Translations under genes and position numbers: made by a program
Shown: piece after piece, positions 17,938-24,660 of the stretch
How positions within the stretch are numbered: the stretch's first letter is position 1
Layout of the letters: the number at the start of each line of letters is the position of its first letter
Assembly (NCBI GenBank): GCA_035315345.1
Contig: DATFYA010000056.1
Span: forward strand, 1 to 32,164
Length of the DNA: 32,164 nucleotides
Direction: 5' to 3'
DNA from: Candidatus Methylomirabilota bacterium
Lineage (GTDB): Bacteria > Methylomirabilota > Methylomirabilia > Rokubacteriales > CSP1-6
The notes under the pieces: generated by a model
The model's input: only the letters and a program-made list of their open reading frames with translations
What the model was told of the DNA's origin: nothing
Databases searched by the model: none

Positions 17938-20007
17938 TCATCCGCGTCCCAGCAGCTCCAGGGCCTCCGCCACCACGCGCTCGGGCTCGAAGCCGAACTT
18001 ACGCTGCAGCTCCTTGAGCGGAGCCGACGCGCCGAAGGTCTTCATGCCGATCACCCGGCCGCCGGGGCCGACGTAGCGGTCCCAACCTAGCACCGACCCC
18101 TGCTCCACCGCGAGGCGCGCCGTCACCGCGGCCGGCAACACCTGCTCTCGATAGGACGCCGGCTGATGCTCGAACAGATCCCAGGAGGGCATCGACACGA
18201 TCCGCGCGCGAACGCCCCGCTCGGTCAAACGCTCGTAGGCGTCCACGATCAGCGCGACTTCGCTGCCCGAGGCGATGAGGATGATCTCGGGCGCGCCGCC
18301 CGGAGCGTCGGCCATGACGTAGGCCCCGCGGGCCAGCCCGGCCGCCGACGCGTACTTGGCGCGATCGAACGTCGGTAGCGGCTGGCGCGAGAGCGCGAGG
18401 ACCGCCGGCTCGTGGCGCAGCGGCATGACGAGGCGATACGCCTCGACCACCTCGTTGGCGTCCGCGGGGCGCAGCACCACCAGGCCGGGAATCGCGCGAA
18501 GCGAGACGAGCTGCTCCACCGGCTGGTGGGTCGGCCCGTCCTCGCCGTCACCCATCGCGTCGTGGGTGAGCACGAAGATGACCGGCAGCTCCATGAGCGC
18601 GGCGAGCCGGATGGCCGGCCGCGCGTAGTCGCTGAAGATGACGAAGGTCGACCCGAACGGGCGCAGCTTCGAGAGCGAGAGCCCGTTGACGATCGCGGCC
18701 ATGGCGTGCTCACGCACGCCGAAGTGGAGATTCCGGCCGCCCGGGCTGTCCGCCTCGAAGTCCCCCGCGCCCGGGAATCCGAGCGTCGTGCGCGTCGAGG
18801 GGGCGAGGTCGGCCGAGCCGCCCAGAAGCCACGGCACGTGTCGGGCGAGCGCGTTCAGCGCCTGTCCGGAGGCGTCGCGTCCGGCGAGGCCCTTGGGATC
18901 GGCGGGGAAGCTCGGCAGGTCGCGGTCCCAGCCGTCGGGCAGCTCGCGCCGCTGCATCCGATCGATCTCGGCGGCGAGGTCGGGATACTTCTCGCGATAG
19001 GCGGTCAGGCGCTCCTCCCAGCGGCGCCGGGCCAGGGCTCCGCGCGCGCCGATCCCGGCGTCGAAGTGCTCGCGCACGCCGTCGGGCACCAGGAACTTCG
19101 CGTCCTCGGGCCAGCCGTAGGCCCGCTTGGCGAACCGCACCTCGTCCTCGCCGAGCGGCTCGCCGTGCGCGGCGGCGGTGTCCACCTTGTGGGGAGCGCC
19201 GTAGCCGATGTGGCTGTCCAGCACGATCAGGGTCGGCCGGCCGCGCGTCTCGCGGAACACGGTCAGCGCGTCCTCGATGCGCGCGCGATCGTTGGCATCG
19301 CTCACCCGCAGCACGTTCCAGCGGTACGCGAGGAAGCGAGCCGCCACGTCCTCGGTGAAGGTGATGCCGGTCGGGCCCTCGATGGAGATGTGGTTGTTGT
19401 CGTAGATCCAGCACAGGTCGTCGAGGCCCAGATGCCCGGCCAGCGAGGCCGCCTCCGAGCCGACGCCTTCCATCAGGTCGCCGTCGCCGCACACCGCGTA
19501 GATGCGGTAGTCGAAGACGTCGAAGCCGGGCTGGTTGTAGCGGGCCGCGAGCCACTTCCGCGCAATGGCCATGCCGACGCTGTTGGCGATGCCCTGCCCC
19601 AGCGGGCCGGTCGTCGTCTCCACGCCCGAGACCCAGTGGTATTCGGGATGTCCCGGGGCCTTGCTCCCGAGCTGACGGAAGCGGCGGATGTCGTCCAGCG
19701 TCACCGACGGCCGGCCCAGGCGCTCGTATTCGGCGTTCACCGCCACCGTGCCGGTCAGGTACAGCAGCGACCAGAGCAGCATCGAGGCATGCCCGTTCGA
19801 GAGGACGAAGCGATCGCGATCGGGCCAGATCGGGTCCTTCGGGTCGAAGCGGAGCACGCGGTTCCAGATCGTGTAGACCAGCGGGGCCAGCGCCATCGGC
19901 GTACCGGGGTGGCCGGACTTCGCCTGCTGGACCGCGTCGATGGAGAGCGTCCGGATCGTGTCGATCGCCAGCTGATCCGGGTCCGGGCTGCCGATCGCCG
20001 GCGGCAT
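17938..20007 (-). CDS. tkt: Transketolase
   Basis: TPP-dependent transketolase of the non-oxidative pentose phosphate pathway and, in autotrophs, the Calvin cycle; it moves two-carbon units between sugar phosphates. The 689-residue length is typical. Visible are KSGHPGTPMALAPL (30-43), LSNGHASMLLWSLLYL, the TPP-binding GDGDLMEGVGSEA (174-186) with IYDNNHISIEG, the catalytic-domain start NLHFGVREHAMAAIVNGL with its conserved Glu, and DGPTHQPVEQL. It starts 3 bases after the DUF2090 aldolase-like gene, with GGGAGGG as ribosome binding site across that stop codon. Being co-encoded with zwf and pgl points to pentose phosphate rather than Calvin-cycle use. No transaldolase gene is in the window. 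Confidence 0.96.
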   Translation of the reverse strand: MPPAIGSPDPDQLAIDTIRTLSIDAVQQAKSGHPGTPMALAPLVYTIWNRVLRFDPKDPIWPDRDRFVLSNGHASMLLWSLLYLTGTVAVNAEYERLGRPSVTLDDIRRFRQLGSKAPGHPEYHWVSGVETTTGPLGQGIANSVGMAIARKWLAARYNQPGFDVFDYRIYAVCGDGDLMEGVGSEAASLAGHLGLDDLCWIYDNNHISIEGPTGITFTEDVAARFLAYRWNVLRVSDANDRARIEDALTVFRETRGRPTLIVLDSHIGYGAPHKVDTAAAHGEPLGEDEVRFAKRAYGWPEDAKFLVPDGVREHFDAGIGARGALARRRWEERLTAYREKYPDLAAEIDRMQRRELPDGWDRDLPSFPADPKGLAGRDASGQALNALARHVPWLLGGSADLAPSTRTTLGFPGAGDFEADSPGGRNLHFGVREHAMAAIVNGLSLSKLRPFGSTFVIFSDYARPAIRLAALMELPVIFVLTHDAMGDGEDGPTHQPVEQLVSLRAIPGLVVLRPADANEVVEAYRLVMPLRHEPAVLALSRQPLPTFDRAKYASAAGLARGAYVMADAPGGAPEIILIASGSEVALIVDAYERLTERGVRARIVSMPSWDLFEHQPASYREQVLPAAVTARLAVEQGSVLGWDRYVGPGGRVIGMKTFGASAPLKELQRKFGFEPERVVAEALELLGRG

Positions 20008-20010
20008 GGC

Positions 20011-20943
20011 TCAGCCCTCCCGGACCACGGCGAGACGCCGGCCTTCGAACAGGTCCACGAACTCGTGATAGCGTCTCGCGATCTCGGCCACCGCCTGCTC
20101 CCGCGTGGCCGTGCCGGCTCGCCACGCCACCAGCGGCTGCCAGAAATCGGTGCGACCCACCGCGAAGCCGACGAAGCCGGGCACGCCCGCGGCGACGCCG
20201 AGCCAGTCCCGCACCTTCTGCTCGTCCGCGCCGCGGCCCAGCACGATGCAGCCGACGCGCTCGCGCCCCTCGCCGCGCGCCGCCCGGACCACCGCCTGGC
20301 AATCCGCCCGGCGATCGAGCCCTTCCACCTTCCACAGGTCCGGCTCCACGCCGGCCTCCTGCAGCTCGCGGATGGCCTCGACCATCAGCCGGGGTCTCAG
20401 CTCCAGATCGTACGTCGTGCGGTCGCCGCCGAGCCGCTCGAGCTGGGCCGGCTCGGCCGGCACCAGCAGCTCGAACATGAAGCGGCTCCGATCCCGCGCG
20501 GCGAGAAAGTCGGAGAGGCGCTTCAACCGGCCGGCCTGCCGGCGGTTCAGCTCCCGATCGCCGGCCGGATTGTAGCGGACCAGCACCTTGCAGAAGGTGG
20601 GATCGAAGGCCTCGACGTGACGGCCGAATTCCTCGCCGTACTCGAACTCGAACTCGGCCTGCCCGCTCTTCTCGGCCGGGCACGCGGTGATGACGCCGTC
20701 GGCAGCCGCGTCACGCAGGATGGCGGCGCCGAACTGCTCGTCCACCAGGATGCCCGCCTTCTCACGGGGCACACCGGCGGCCAGGGCCGCCCGGAAGCCG
20801 TCGTAGACGAGACGCTTCGCCGAGGCGATCTCGGCGGTCTGCGCGGGGCCGAGCGGCGGCTCCCAACCGAAGAGCTTGGTCTCGAACGACTCCCGATGAT
20901 CGAACGGCAGGATGTAGAGCGGGCGGTCGTAGCCTCGAGGCAT
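20011..20943 (-). CDS. DUF2090 / 2-deoxy-5-keto-gluconate-6-P aldolase-like class I aldolase
   Basis: A 310-residue protein resembling the DUF2090 domain found at the C-terminus of IolC-like proteins and annotated as 5-keto-2-deoxygluconate-6-phosphate aldolase. The opening (YILPFDHRESF, residues 10-20) is the family hallmark, then ILVDEQFGAAILRDA, AFDPTFCKVLVRYNP and DLWKVEGLD. Lys119 and Lys205 sit in contexts like the Schiff-base lysines of class I aldolases, but I cannot say which is catalytic. The ATG at 20943 follows AAAGGAG at good distance. It is the first gene of the tkt-zwf-HAD-pgl series, with a 3-base gap to tkt, in a place where a transaldolase or another aldolase would be expected. 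No inositol catabolism genes accompany it, so the usual myo-inositol role is doubtful. Confidence 0.8.
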   Translation of the reverse strand: MPRGYDRPLYILPFDHRESFETKLFGWEPPLGPAQTAEIASAKRLVYDGFRAALAAGVPREKAGILVDEQFGAAILRDAAADGVITACPAEKSGQAEFEFEYGEEFGRHVEAFDPTFCKVLVRYNPAGDRELNRRQAGRLKRLSDFLAARDRSRFMFELLVPAEPAQLERLGGDRTTYDLELRPRLMVEAIRELQEAGVEPDLWKVEGLDRRADCQAVVRAARGEGRERVGCIVLGRGADEQKVRDWLGVAAGVPGFVGFAVGRTDFWQPLVAWRAGTATREQAVAEIARRYHEFVDLFEGRRLAVVREG

Positions 20944-21025
20944 CGATCAACTCCTTTCAGGCAACCTCTTTCAGAGCGCGCCCTCCTCTTATTGTGACGC
21001 CCGGAGGCCGCGCCCATGCGCGAAC

Positions 21026-21049
21026 CGCGAAATTTGCGCAAGAATCGCG
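21026..21049. promoter_or_regulatory. Dyad-symmetric site in divergent promoter region of the pentose phosphate operon
   Basis: The 24-base element reads CGCGA-N3-TTGCGCAA-N3-TCGCG, with all arms sharing one centre of symmetry: a perfect inner 8-base palindrome (21034-21041) plus perfect 5-base outer arms. It lies in the 200-base gap between the divergent aldolase-like gene (start 20943) and the YidB-like gene (start 21146). A weak -10-like TATGCT (21099-21104) precedes the latter. A dimeric or tetrameric regulator site is plausible, but no regulator gene is adjacent. Confidence 0.4.
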
Positions 21050-21145
21050 AAGTCGCTTCCGGCGCGGCGGCCGCCGTGCGGCCCTCGCGGTTTCGGGCTA
21101 TGCTGGCCCCGCGGTTTTCACGTCATCTCACCGCAGGAGGCGGCC

Positions 21146-21700
21146 ATGGGACTTCTCGATGATCTGCTCGGTGGATTGGCTGGACAGCCGGCGGGCGGGC
21201 GCATGCCGCCGCAGCAGCCGGCGGGCGCGCAGGCCGGCGGCGGCATGAGCAGCGTGCTCGTGGCCCTGATGCCGGTCGTGCTCTCGATGCTGTCGAACCA
21301 GGGCGCGCGGCGCGGCGGGCCCGGTCAGATGGGCGCGGCGCCCGGCGGGGGCGGCCTGGGCGACATCCTGGGCCAGGTGCTCGGCGGCGCCGCGGGCGGC
21401 GGACTCGGCAGCATCCTCGCCCAGCTTCAGCAGGCCGGCTACGGCGAGCAGGCCGATTCCTGGGTGAGCCCCGGCGCCAATAAGCCCATCCCGCCGGACG
21501 CGATGGCGCAGATCTTCGGGCAGGACGGTCTGCAGCAGATCTCGCGTCACGCCGGCCTGAGCGAGGAGGAGACCTCGCGCGGGCTCTCCCAGCTCCTGCC
21601 CGAGGTGGTGGACCGCGTGACCCCGGGCGGCCAGGTGCCCGACTTCGACTCGCTCAGCACGAGCGTGGACGACCTGGCGCGCCGGCTGGGCATGCGCTGA
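21146..21700 (+). CDS. YidB/DUF937 family protein
   Basis: A 184-residue protein of the DUF937 (YidB-like) family, whose function is not established. It starts MGLLDDLLGGLAG, has a Gly/Pro/Gln-rich low-complexity stretch (residues about 13-33), a hydrophobic segment (SSVLVALMPVVLSMLSNQ), a Gly-rich linker, and the conserved C-terminal part with QLQQAGYGEQADSWVSPGAN, KPIPPDAM, IFGQDGLQQISRHAGLS and LPEVVDRVTPGGQVPD. GCAGGAGG precedes the ATG. There is no clear signal peptide or true membrane anchor. It stands alone on its strand, divergent from the pentose phosphate series and upstream of a broken dehydrogenase gene. Confidence 0.88.
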   Translation: MGLLDDLLGGLAGQPAGGRMPPQQPAGAQAGGGMSSVLVALMPVVLSMLSNQGARRGGPGQMGAAPGGGGLGDILGQVLGGAAGGGLGSILAQLQQAGYGEQADSWVSPGANKPIPPDAMAQIFGQDGLQQISRHAGLSEEETSRGLSQLLPEVVDRVTPGGQVPDFDSLSTSVDDLARRLGMR

Positions 21701-21733
21701 GCGCGGCCGCGATCGGCGAATCGAGGAGGCATC

Positions 21734-22113
21734 ATGGCGATTCCCGACACCTGACCGTGCTGGTCGCCCCGCACCGGTTCGAGCTGCAGCGGCGGCCGGT
21801 GCCGGTTCCGGGGGACGAGGACGTCCTCGTGAGGGTGCGCGCCTGCGGCATCTGAGGACGGTTTCAGATCGGCGACCGGGTGGTCGTCGAGGCGCACATG
21901 GGCATTCGCGGGCTGTACACCGCCTGCCTGTAATCGGGCCCGCGGCCATCGGGCCCACGTCAACACGCTCTATCGCATCCCCGACGACGTGAGCTACGAG
22001 GAGGCGACGGTGGGGATGACCTCGGGCAGCCCGCTGTTCGGCCTCGAGAACGCCGGCGGTGCTCGGGCCGGGGCCGATCGGGCTCATGGCCATCCAGCTG
22101 GTGCGCCACCCGC
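21734..22113 (+). pseudogene. Remnant of zinc-type (MDR) alcohol dehydrogenase
   Basis: Pieces of a medium-chain zinc alcohol dehydrogenase are spread over several frames. A good GAGGAGG and ATG remain (21734), but the frame stops after six codons. Then LTVLVAPHRFELQ, VPGDEDVLVRVRACGI (stop where the zinc-binding region should continue), IGDRVVVEAHMG, HVNTLYRIPDDVSYEEATVGMT, SPLFGLENAG, and in another frame VLGPGPIGLMAIQLVRHP, which is the start of the Rossmann NAD-binding loop. About 50 codons between CGI and GDRV are missing, and everything after the first glycine motif is lost. At least three stops or frame changes and one internal deletion show this is dead. The C-terminal half is absent from the window. 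Confidence 0.8.
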
Positions 22114-22129
22114 CTCAAGCCTTGAGGCG
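22111..22129. repeat. Perfect hairpin CGCCTCAA-GCC-TTGAGGCG
   Basis: Eight-base-pair perfect stem (22111-22118 with 22122-22129) around a 3-base loop, exactly at the point where dehydrogenase homology ends. No T-run follows on either strand. It lies 27 bases beyond the stop of the minus-strand hypothetical gene, so it might terminate that transcript, or it could mark a rearrangement junction. Confidence 0.4.
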
Positions 22130-22155
22130 AAGGTCGCCTCGAGCCGAGGTGACGG

Positions 22156-22578
22156 TCAGTCCGATCGGGGCGGTCGGGTCACCCGGCACGAGTGGCGCCC
22201 CCGGCTGACCTCCCCCGCCTGAACGTCAGGCAGTTGCCGCATGCGCGTCTCATGCACGTACCCCATGGCGCGCGCTCGCTGCAGCGGCGACGCGACGAAT
22301 CGCCAGCCGCACGTGCAGATCACCAGCCAGTCGCCCTGCGATTTGGCCTCGGACACGAATGCGGGAAGACACACCGGGCAGGCACTGCTCTGTCCGGCGC
22401 GGCGCGCCGCCCGCGGGCTCTCGTATTCCTGACGATCCAGCTCGGTCGGCGCCGCCGCCAGGGTCGCGCAGTCGGCGCAATGATAGACGCGCGCGAGCGC
22501 GACCCGGCTGAACGCGGCTTCGGGCACGACGCCCACGACGCGAGTCGGCGGATGCAGATGGCCGAAGACGCACTTCAC
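22156..22578 (-). CDS. Hypothetical Cys-rich, possibly zinc-binding protein
   Basis: I do not recognise this 140-residue protein. Its cysteines are patterned like a metal site: Cys34-x2-Cys37 (HCADCA), Cys67-x2-Cys70 (ACPVCL) and Cys88-x-Cys90 (ICTCGW), plus Cys3. The segment DWLVICTCGWRFVASPLQRARAMGYVHE looks like a compact folded domain. It begins at a GTG (22578) with only a weak AGGA upstream. A longer minus-strand frame overlaps it from upstream but looks degenerate. It lies between two decayed stretches, so whether it is intact at the C-terminus (a basic, unstructured tail) is unclear. Confidence 0.55.
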   Translation of the reverse strand: MKCVFGHLHPPTRVVGVVPEAAFSRVALARVYHCADCATLAAAPTELDRQEYESPRAARRAGQSSACPVCLPAFVSEAKSQGDWLVICTCGWRFVASPLQRARAMGYVHETRMRQLPDVQAGEVSRGRHSCRVTRPPRSD

Positions 22579-23197
22579 GGGTCCTGAGATAGCAAGCGTC
22601 GTACCGCGGGAGGTCGGCGGCGATTTCGCGATGTTCGCCGGCCCGCGCGTCGACGACGCGCGCTTTTACCGGGTAGGCCTTGCCGGTGCCGGCCGGCCCG
22701 CAGCGCCGGCGGACGGCCCGAGGCGCGCGCGCACCGCGCGCCGCCGAGCCGCGCCAGCACCCGTCGGGCCGTGGTCGAGAGGCCGCGCGAATCCGTGCGG
22801 CCTGGGGCCGTCGCAGGATCGCCGTGGCCTCGTCGACCGCGACGCGACCGGCCGCGTCGCGGTCGGCCCACGCCGGGTGCGCGCGGGTCTCACCGGTCGG
22901 GGCGTGCGGCCGCCAGGCGGTGGTGGCCGCGGCGATCAGGATCTCGAGGTCGCGATTGTCAGGCGGGCTCATGCCAGCTCTCTCACCAGGTCGGTCGATC
23001 CCGTGCCGCGCGAGGCCCTCGGCCACGAGCTTCCGGGCCCGCGCGATGTCTTGCAGGAACGTGTTCGCGCGCAAGCCCGCGGATCCGCCGGCGCAGCAGC
23101 GGATCGGAGGCACAATGCCCTCGAGCGGGAGCGTGCGGCCGCCGGCACTCGAGCGATCCACCGCGAGCGATCCACCGTTGTCCAGTGACTTGGTCAT
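22579..23197 (-). pseudogene. Degenerate region with remnants of one or two small genes
   Basis: On the minus strand an ATG at 23197 with a strong GAGGAGG opens a frame (MTKSLDNGGSLAVDRSS...) that contains a plausible helical segment (TFLQDIARARKLVAEGLARHGID). At 22972 another in-frame ATG begins MSPPDNRDLEILIAAATTAW, then HPAWADRDAAGR and VDEATAILRR, which looks like a small helical protein. Shortly after, around 22800, the protein-like sequence switches frame to RGLSTTARRVLARLGG, suggesting a frameshift. The rest is rich in Arg/Ala/Pro and uninformative. I recognise no family. A living gene starting at 23197 remains possible, since its start signals are intact. Confidence 0.35.
22644..22662. 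repeat. 19-base near-perfect palindrome followed by TTTT on the plus strand
   Basis: CGCGCGTCG (22644-22652), A, CGACGCGCG (22654-22662): perfect 9-base arms. As RNA it would form an 8-bp stem with a GAC loop, and four T follow at 22664-22667. It resembles a weak intrinsic terminator for plus-strand transcription through the dehydrogenase remnant, but no live plus-strand gene directly precedes it. Confidence 0.25.
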
Positions 23198-23255
23198 GTG
23201 GCAGGCCTCCTCGAGCCTACCCGACCGACGCACGAAATCCGCGCTCAATGACAGT

Positions 23256-23283
23256 AAGGGCAGAAAACCCTTGCGCGATCGCG
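23256..23283. promoter_or_regulatory. Inverted repeats upstream of the clostripain-like gene
   Basis: AAGGG (23256-23260) and CCCTT (23268-23272) flank a short A-rich loop, and immediately after comes a 10-base perfect palindrome CGCGATCGCG (23274-23283). They lie 50-78 bases before the protease start in the divergent gap 23198-23333, which is A/T-richer than the coding sequence. A control site for the protease genes is plausible; no regulator is encoded beside it. Confidence 0.35.
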
Positions 23284-23333
23284 AGATCCGCTGCGATGGT
23301 GGAAGCGCTCGACTGCGAGCCGAGGAGGCGACG

Positions 23334-24632
23334 ATGACGCGCCCGGCGGAGAAGACGAAGCGGTGGACGGTCATGGTGTACCTCGCCGGCGACAACAATC
23401 TCGACAGCGCCGGCGCGGACGATCTGCTCGAGGTGAAGACGGTCGGCTCCAGCGACCAGGTCACCGTGGTCGCCCAGTTCGATCGCTCCGGCGCCGGCCG
23501 CGCGACCAATCGCTACCTGCTGCGAAAGAACACTCCGCTGACCGCCGACGTGGTCACCGCGCTCGGCGAGACCGACACCGGCGATCCGGCGGTGTTGCGC
23601 GACTTCGTCACCTGGGCGGTCACCAGCCACCCGGCCCAGCACTACCTGCTGGTGATCTGGAACCACGGCTCGGGCTGGGACGACTCCAACCTCTACCAGG
23701 GCGACTACTTCAGCGGCGCGGCCCCGCCGGTCGTGCGAAAGGGCAAGGTGGTCGCGCGGGCGCTGGTGGCCGATTCTCCCGGTCCCATCCGGATGGACAC
23801 CGTGCGCGCCGCGGCCCGGCGGGCGCGGCGCTCGCTCTTCCGGTCCACCGTGGCCCGCATGGTGTCCTCGCGCGCCATCGCGTTCGACGATCAGGCGAAG
23901 GACTTCCTCGACAACATCGAGCTGAAGCGGGTGCTCGGTCAGATCCGGCGCACGCTCAAGCGCAAGATCGACGTCCTGGGATTCGACGCCTGCCTCATGA
24001 GCATGGTCGAGGTCGCCTACCAGGTGCGGGATCACGTGGGCCTCACCTGCGGCTCCGAGGAGGAGGAGCCCAACGACGGCTGGCCCTACGACACGATCCT
24101 GAAGGCGCTGGTGGCCCGCCCCTCGATGAAGCCGGCGGATCTCGCGAAGCTGGTGGTGGGCCGGTACGTCGCCTCGTACGGGCCGAGGGACGGCGCCACC
24201 ATGGCGGCGACCGACCTGGCGGGCATCGGCGCGGTGGCCGACGCGATCCACCGGCTGGGCCGCGTGCTGACGACGGCGCTCCGGGACGACGACGCGCGCG
24301 CGCAGATCTGGGCCGTGCGGGCCCAGGTGCAGGAATACACTCCGCCCTACGACCAGTACTGCGACGTGGCCGACCTCTGCGACCTGCTCGCCCGTCGCGT
24401 CCGCCGGCCCGCGGTCGCGACCGCGTGCCGCGCGGTGCGCGCGGCCCTGTCCAGGGCGGTCCTGGCGAGCGCGGCGAAGGGCCAGGGCCTCGCCCACTCC
24501 CACGGCCTCACCGTGTATTTTCCGAAGAAGACGGTCTCCCGGCTCTACGCCACCCTCGACTTCGCGCGAAAGGGCGGCTGGGCCGCCTTCATCGACGCCT
24601 ACACCCGCAGCATCGGCCGCCGGCCGCGTTAG
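23334..24632 (+). CDS. Clostripain-like (C11 family) cysteine protease
   Basis: Clan-CD cysteine peptidase of the clostripain (C11) family, which typically cleaves after Arg or Lys. The 432-residue protein opens with RWTVMVYLAGDNNLDSAG (10-27), has the catalytic His111 in LVIWNHGSGWDDS and the catalytic Cys220 in LGFDACLMSMVEVAYQ, followed by GSEEEEPNDGWPYD and a C-terminal GLAHSHGLTVYFPKK. The stretch between His and Cys (about 137-190) contains an Arg-rich segment (AARRARRSLFRS) where family members are often processed by self-cleavage. No signal peptide or membrane anchor is visible, so it should be cytoplasmic, unlike secreted clostripain. GAGGAGG precedes the ATG. The next gene, a hydrolase-caspase fusion, begins 28 bases later, which strongly suggests an operon. 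The role is unknown. Confidence 0.9.
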   Translation: MTRPAEKTKRWTVMVYLAGDNNLDSAGADDLLEVKTVGSSDQVTVVAQFDRSGAGRATNRYLLRKNTPLTADVVTALGETDTGDPAVLRDFVTWAVTSHPAQHYLLVIWNHGSGWDDSNLYQGDYFSGAAPPVVRKGKVVARALVADSPGPIRMDTVRAAARRARRSLFRSTVARMVSSRAIAFDDQAKDFLDNIELKRVLGQIRRTLKRKIDVLGFDACLMSMVEVAYQVRDHVGLTCGSEEEEPNDGWPYDTILKALVARPSMKPADLAKLVVGRYVASYGPRDGATMAATDLAGIGAVADAIHRLGRVLTTALRDDDARAQIWAVRAQVQEYTPPYDQYCDVADLCDLLARRVRRPAVATACRAVRAALSRAVLASAAKGQGLAHSHGLTVYFPKKTVSRLYATLDFARKGGWAAFIDAYTRSIGRRPR

Positions 24633-24660
24633 CCGGCCGCGCCCTTCCAGGAGGCCACGC

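Noticed and set aside
18412-20997. 861-codon plus-strand open frame opposite transketolase and the DUF2090 gene
   Set aside because: Antisense shadow of two well-supported genes.
22668-22706. Walker-A-like string GPAGTGK on the minus strand
   Set aside because: It lies in a decayed, Arg/Ala-rich stretch with no Walker B or other NTPase features; chance match in GC-rich DNA.
22680-24632. Extended clostripain frame beginning at 22680
   Set aside because: The extra N-terminal sequence is basic and low-complexity; the ATG at 23334 has a strong ribosome site and matches the family start.
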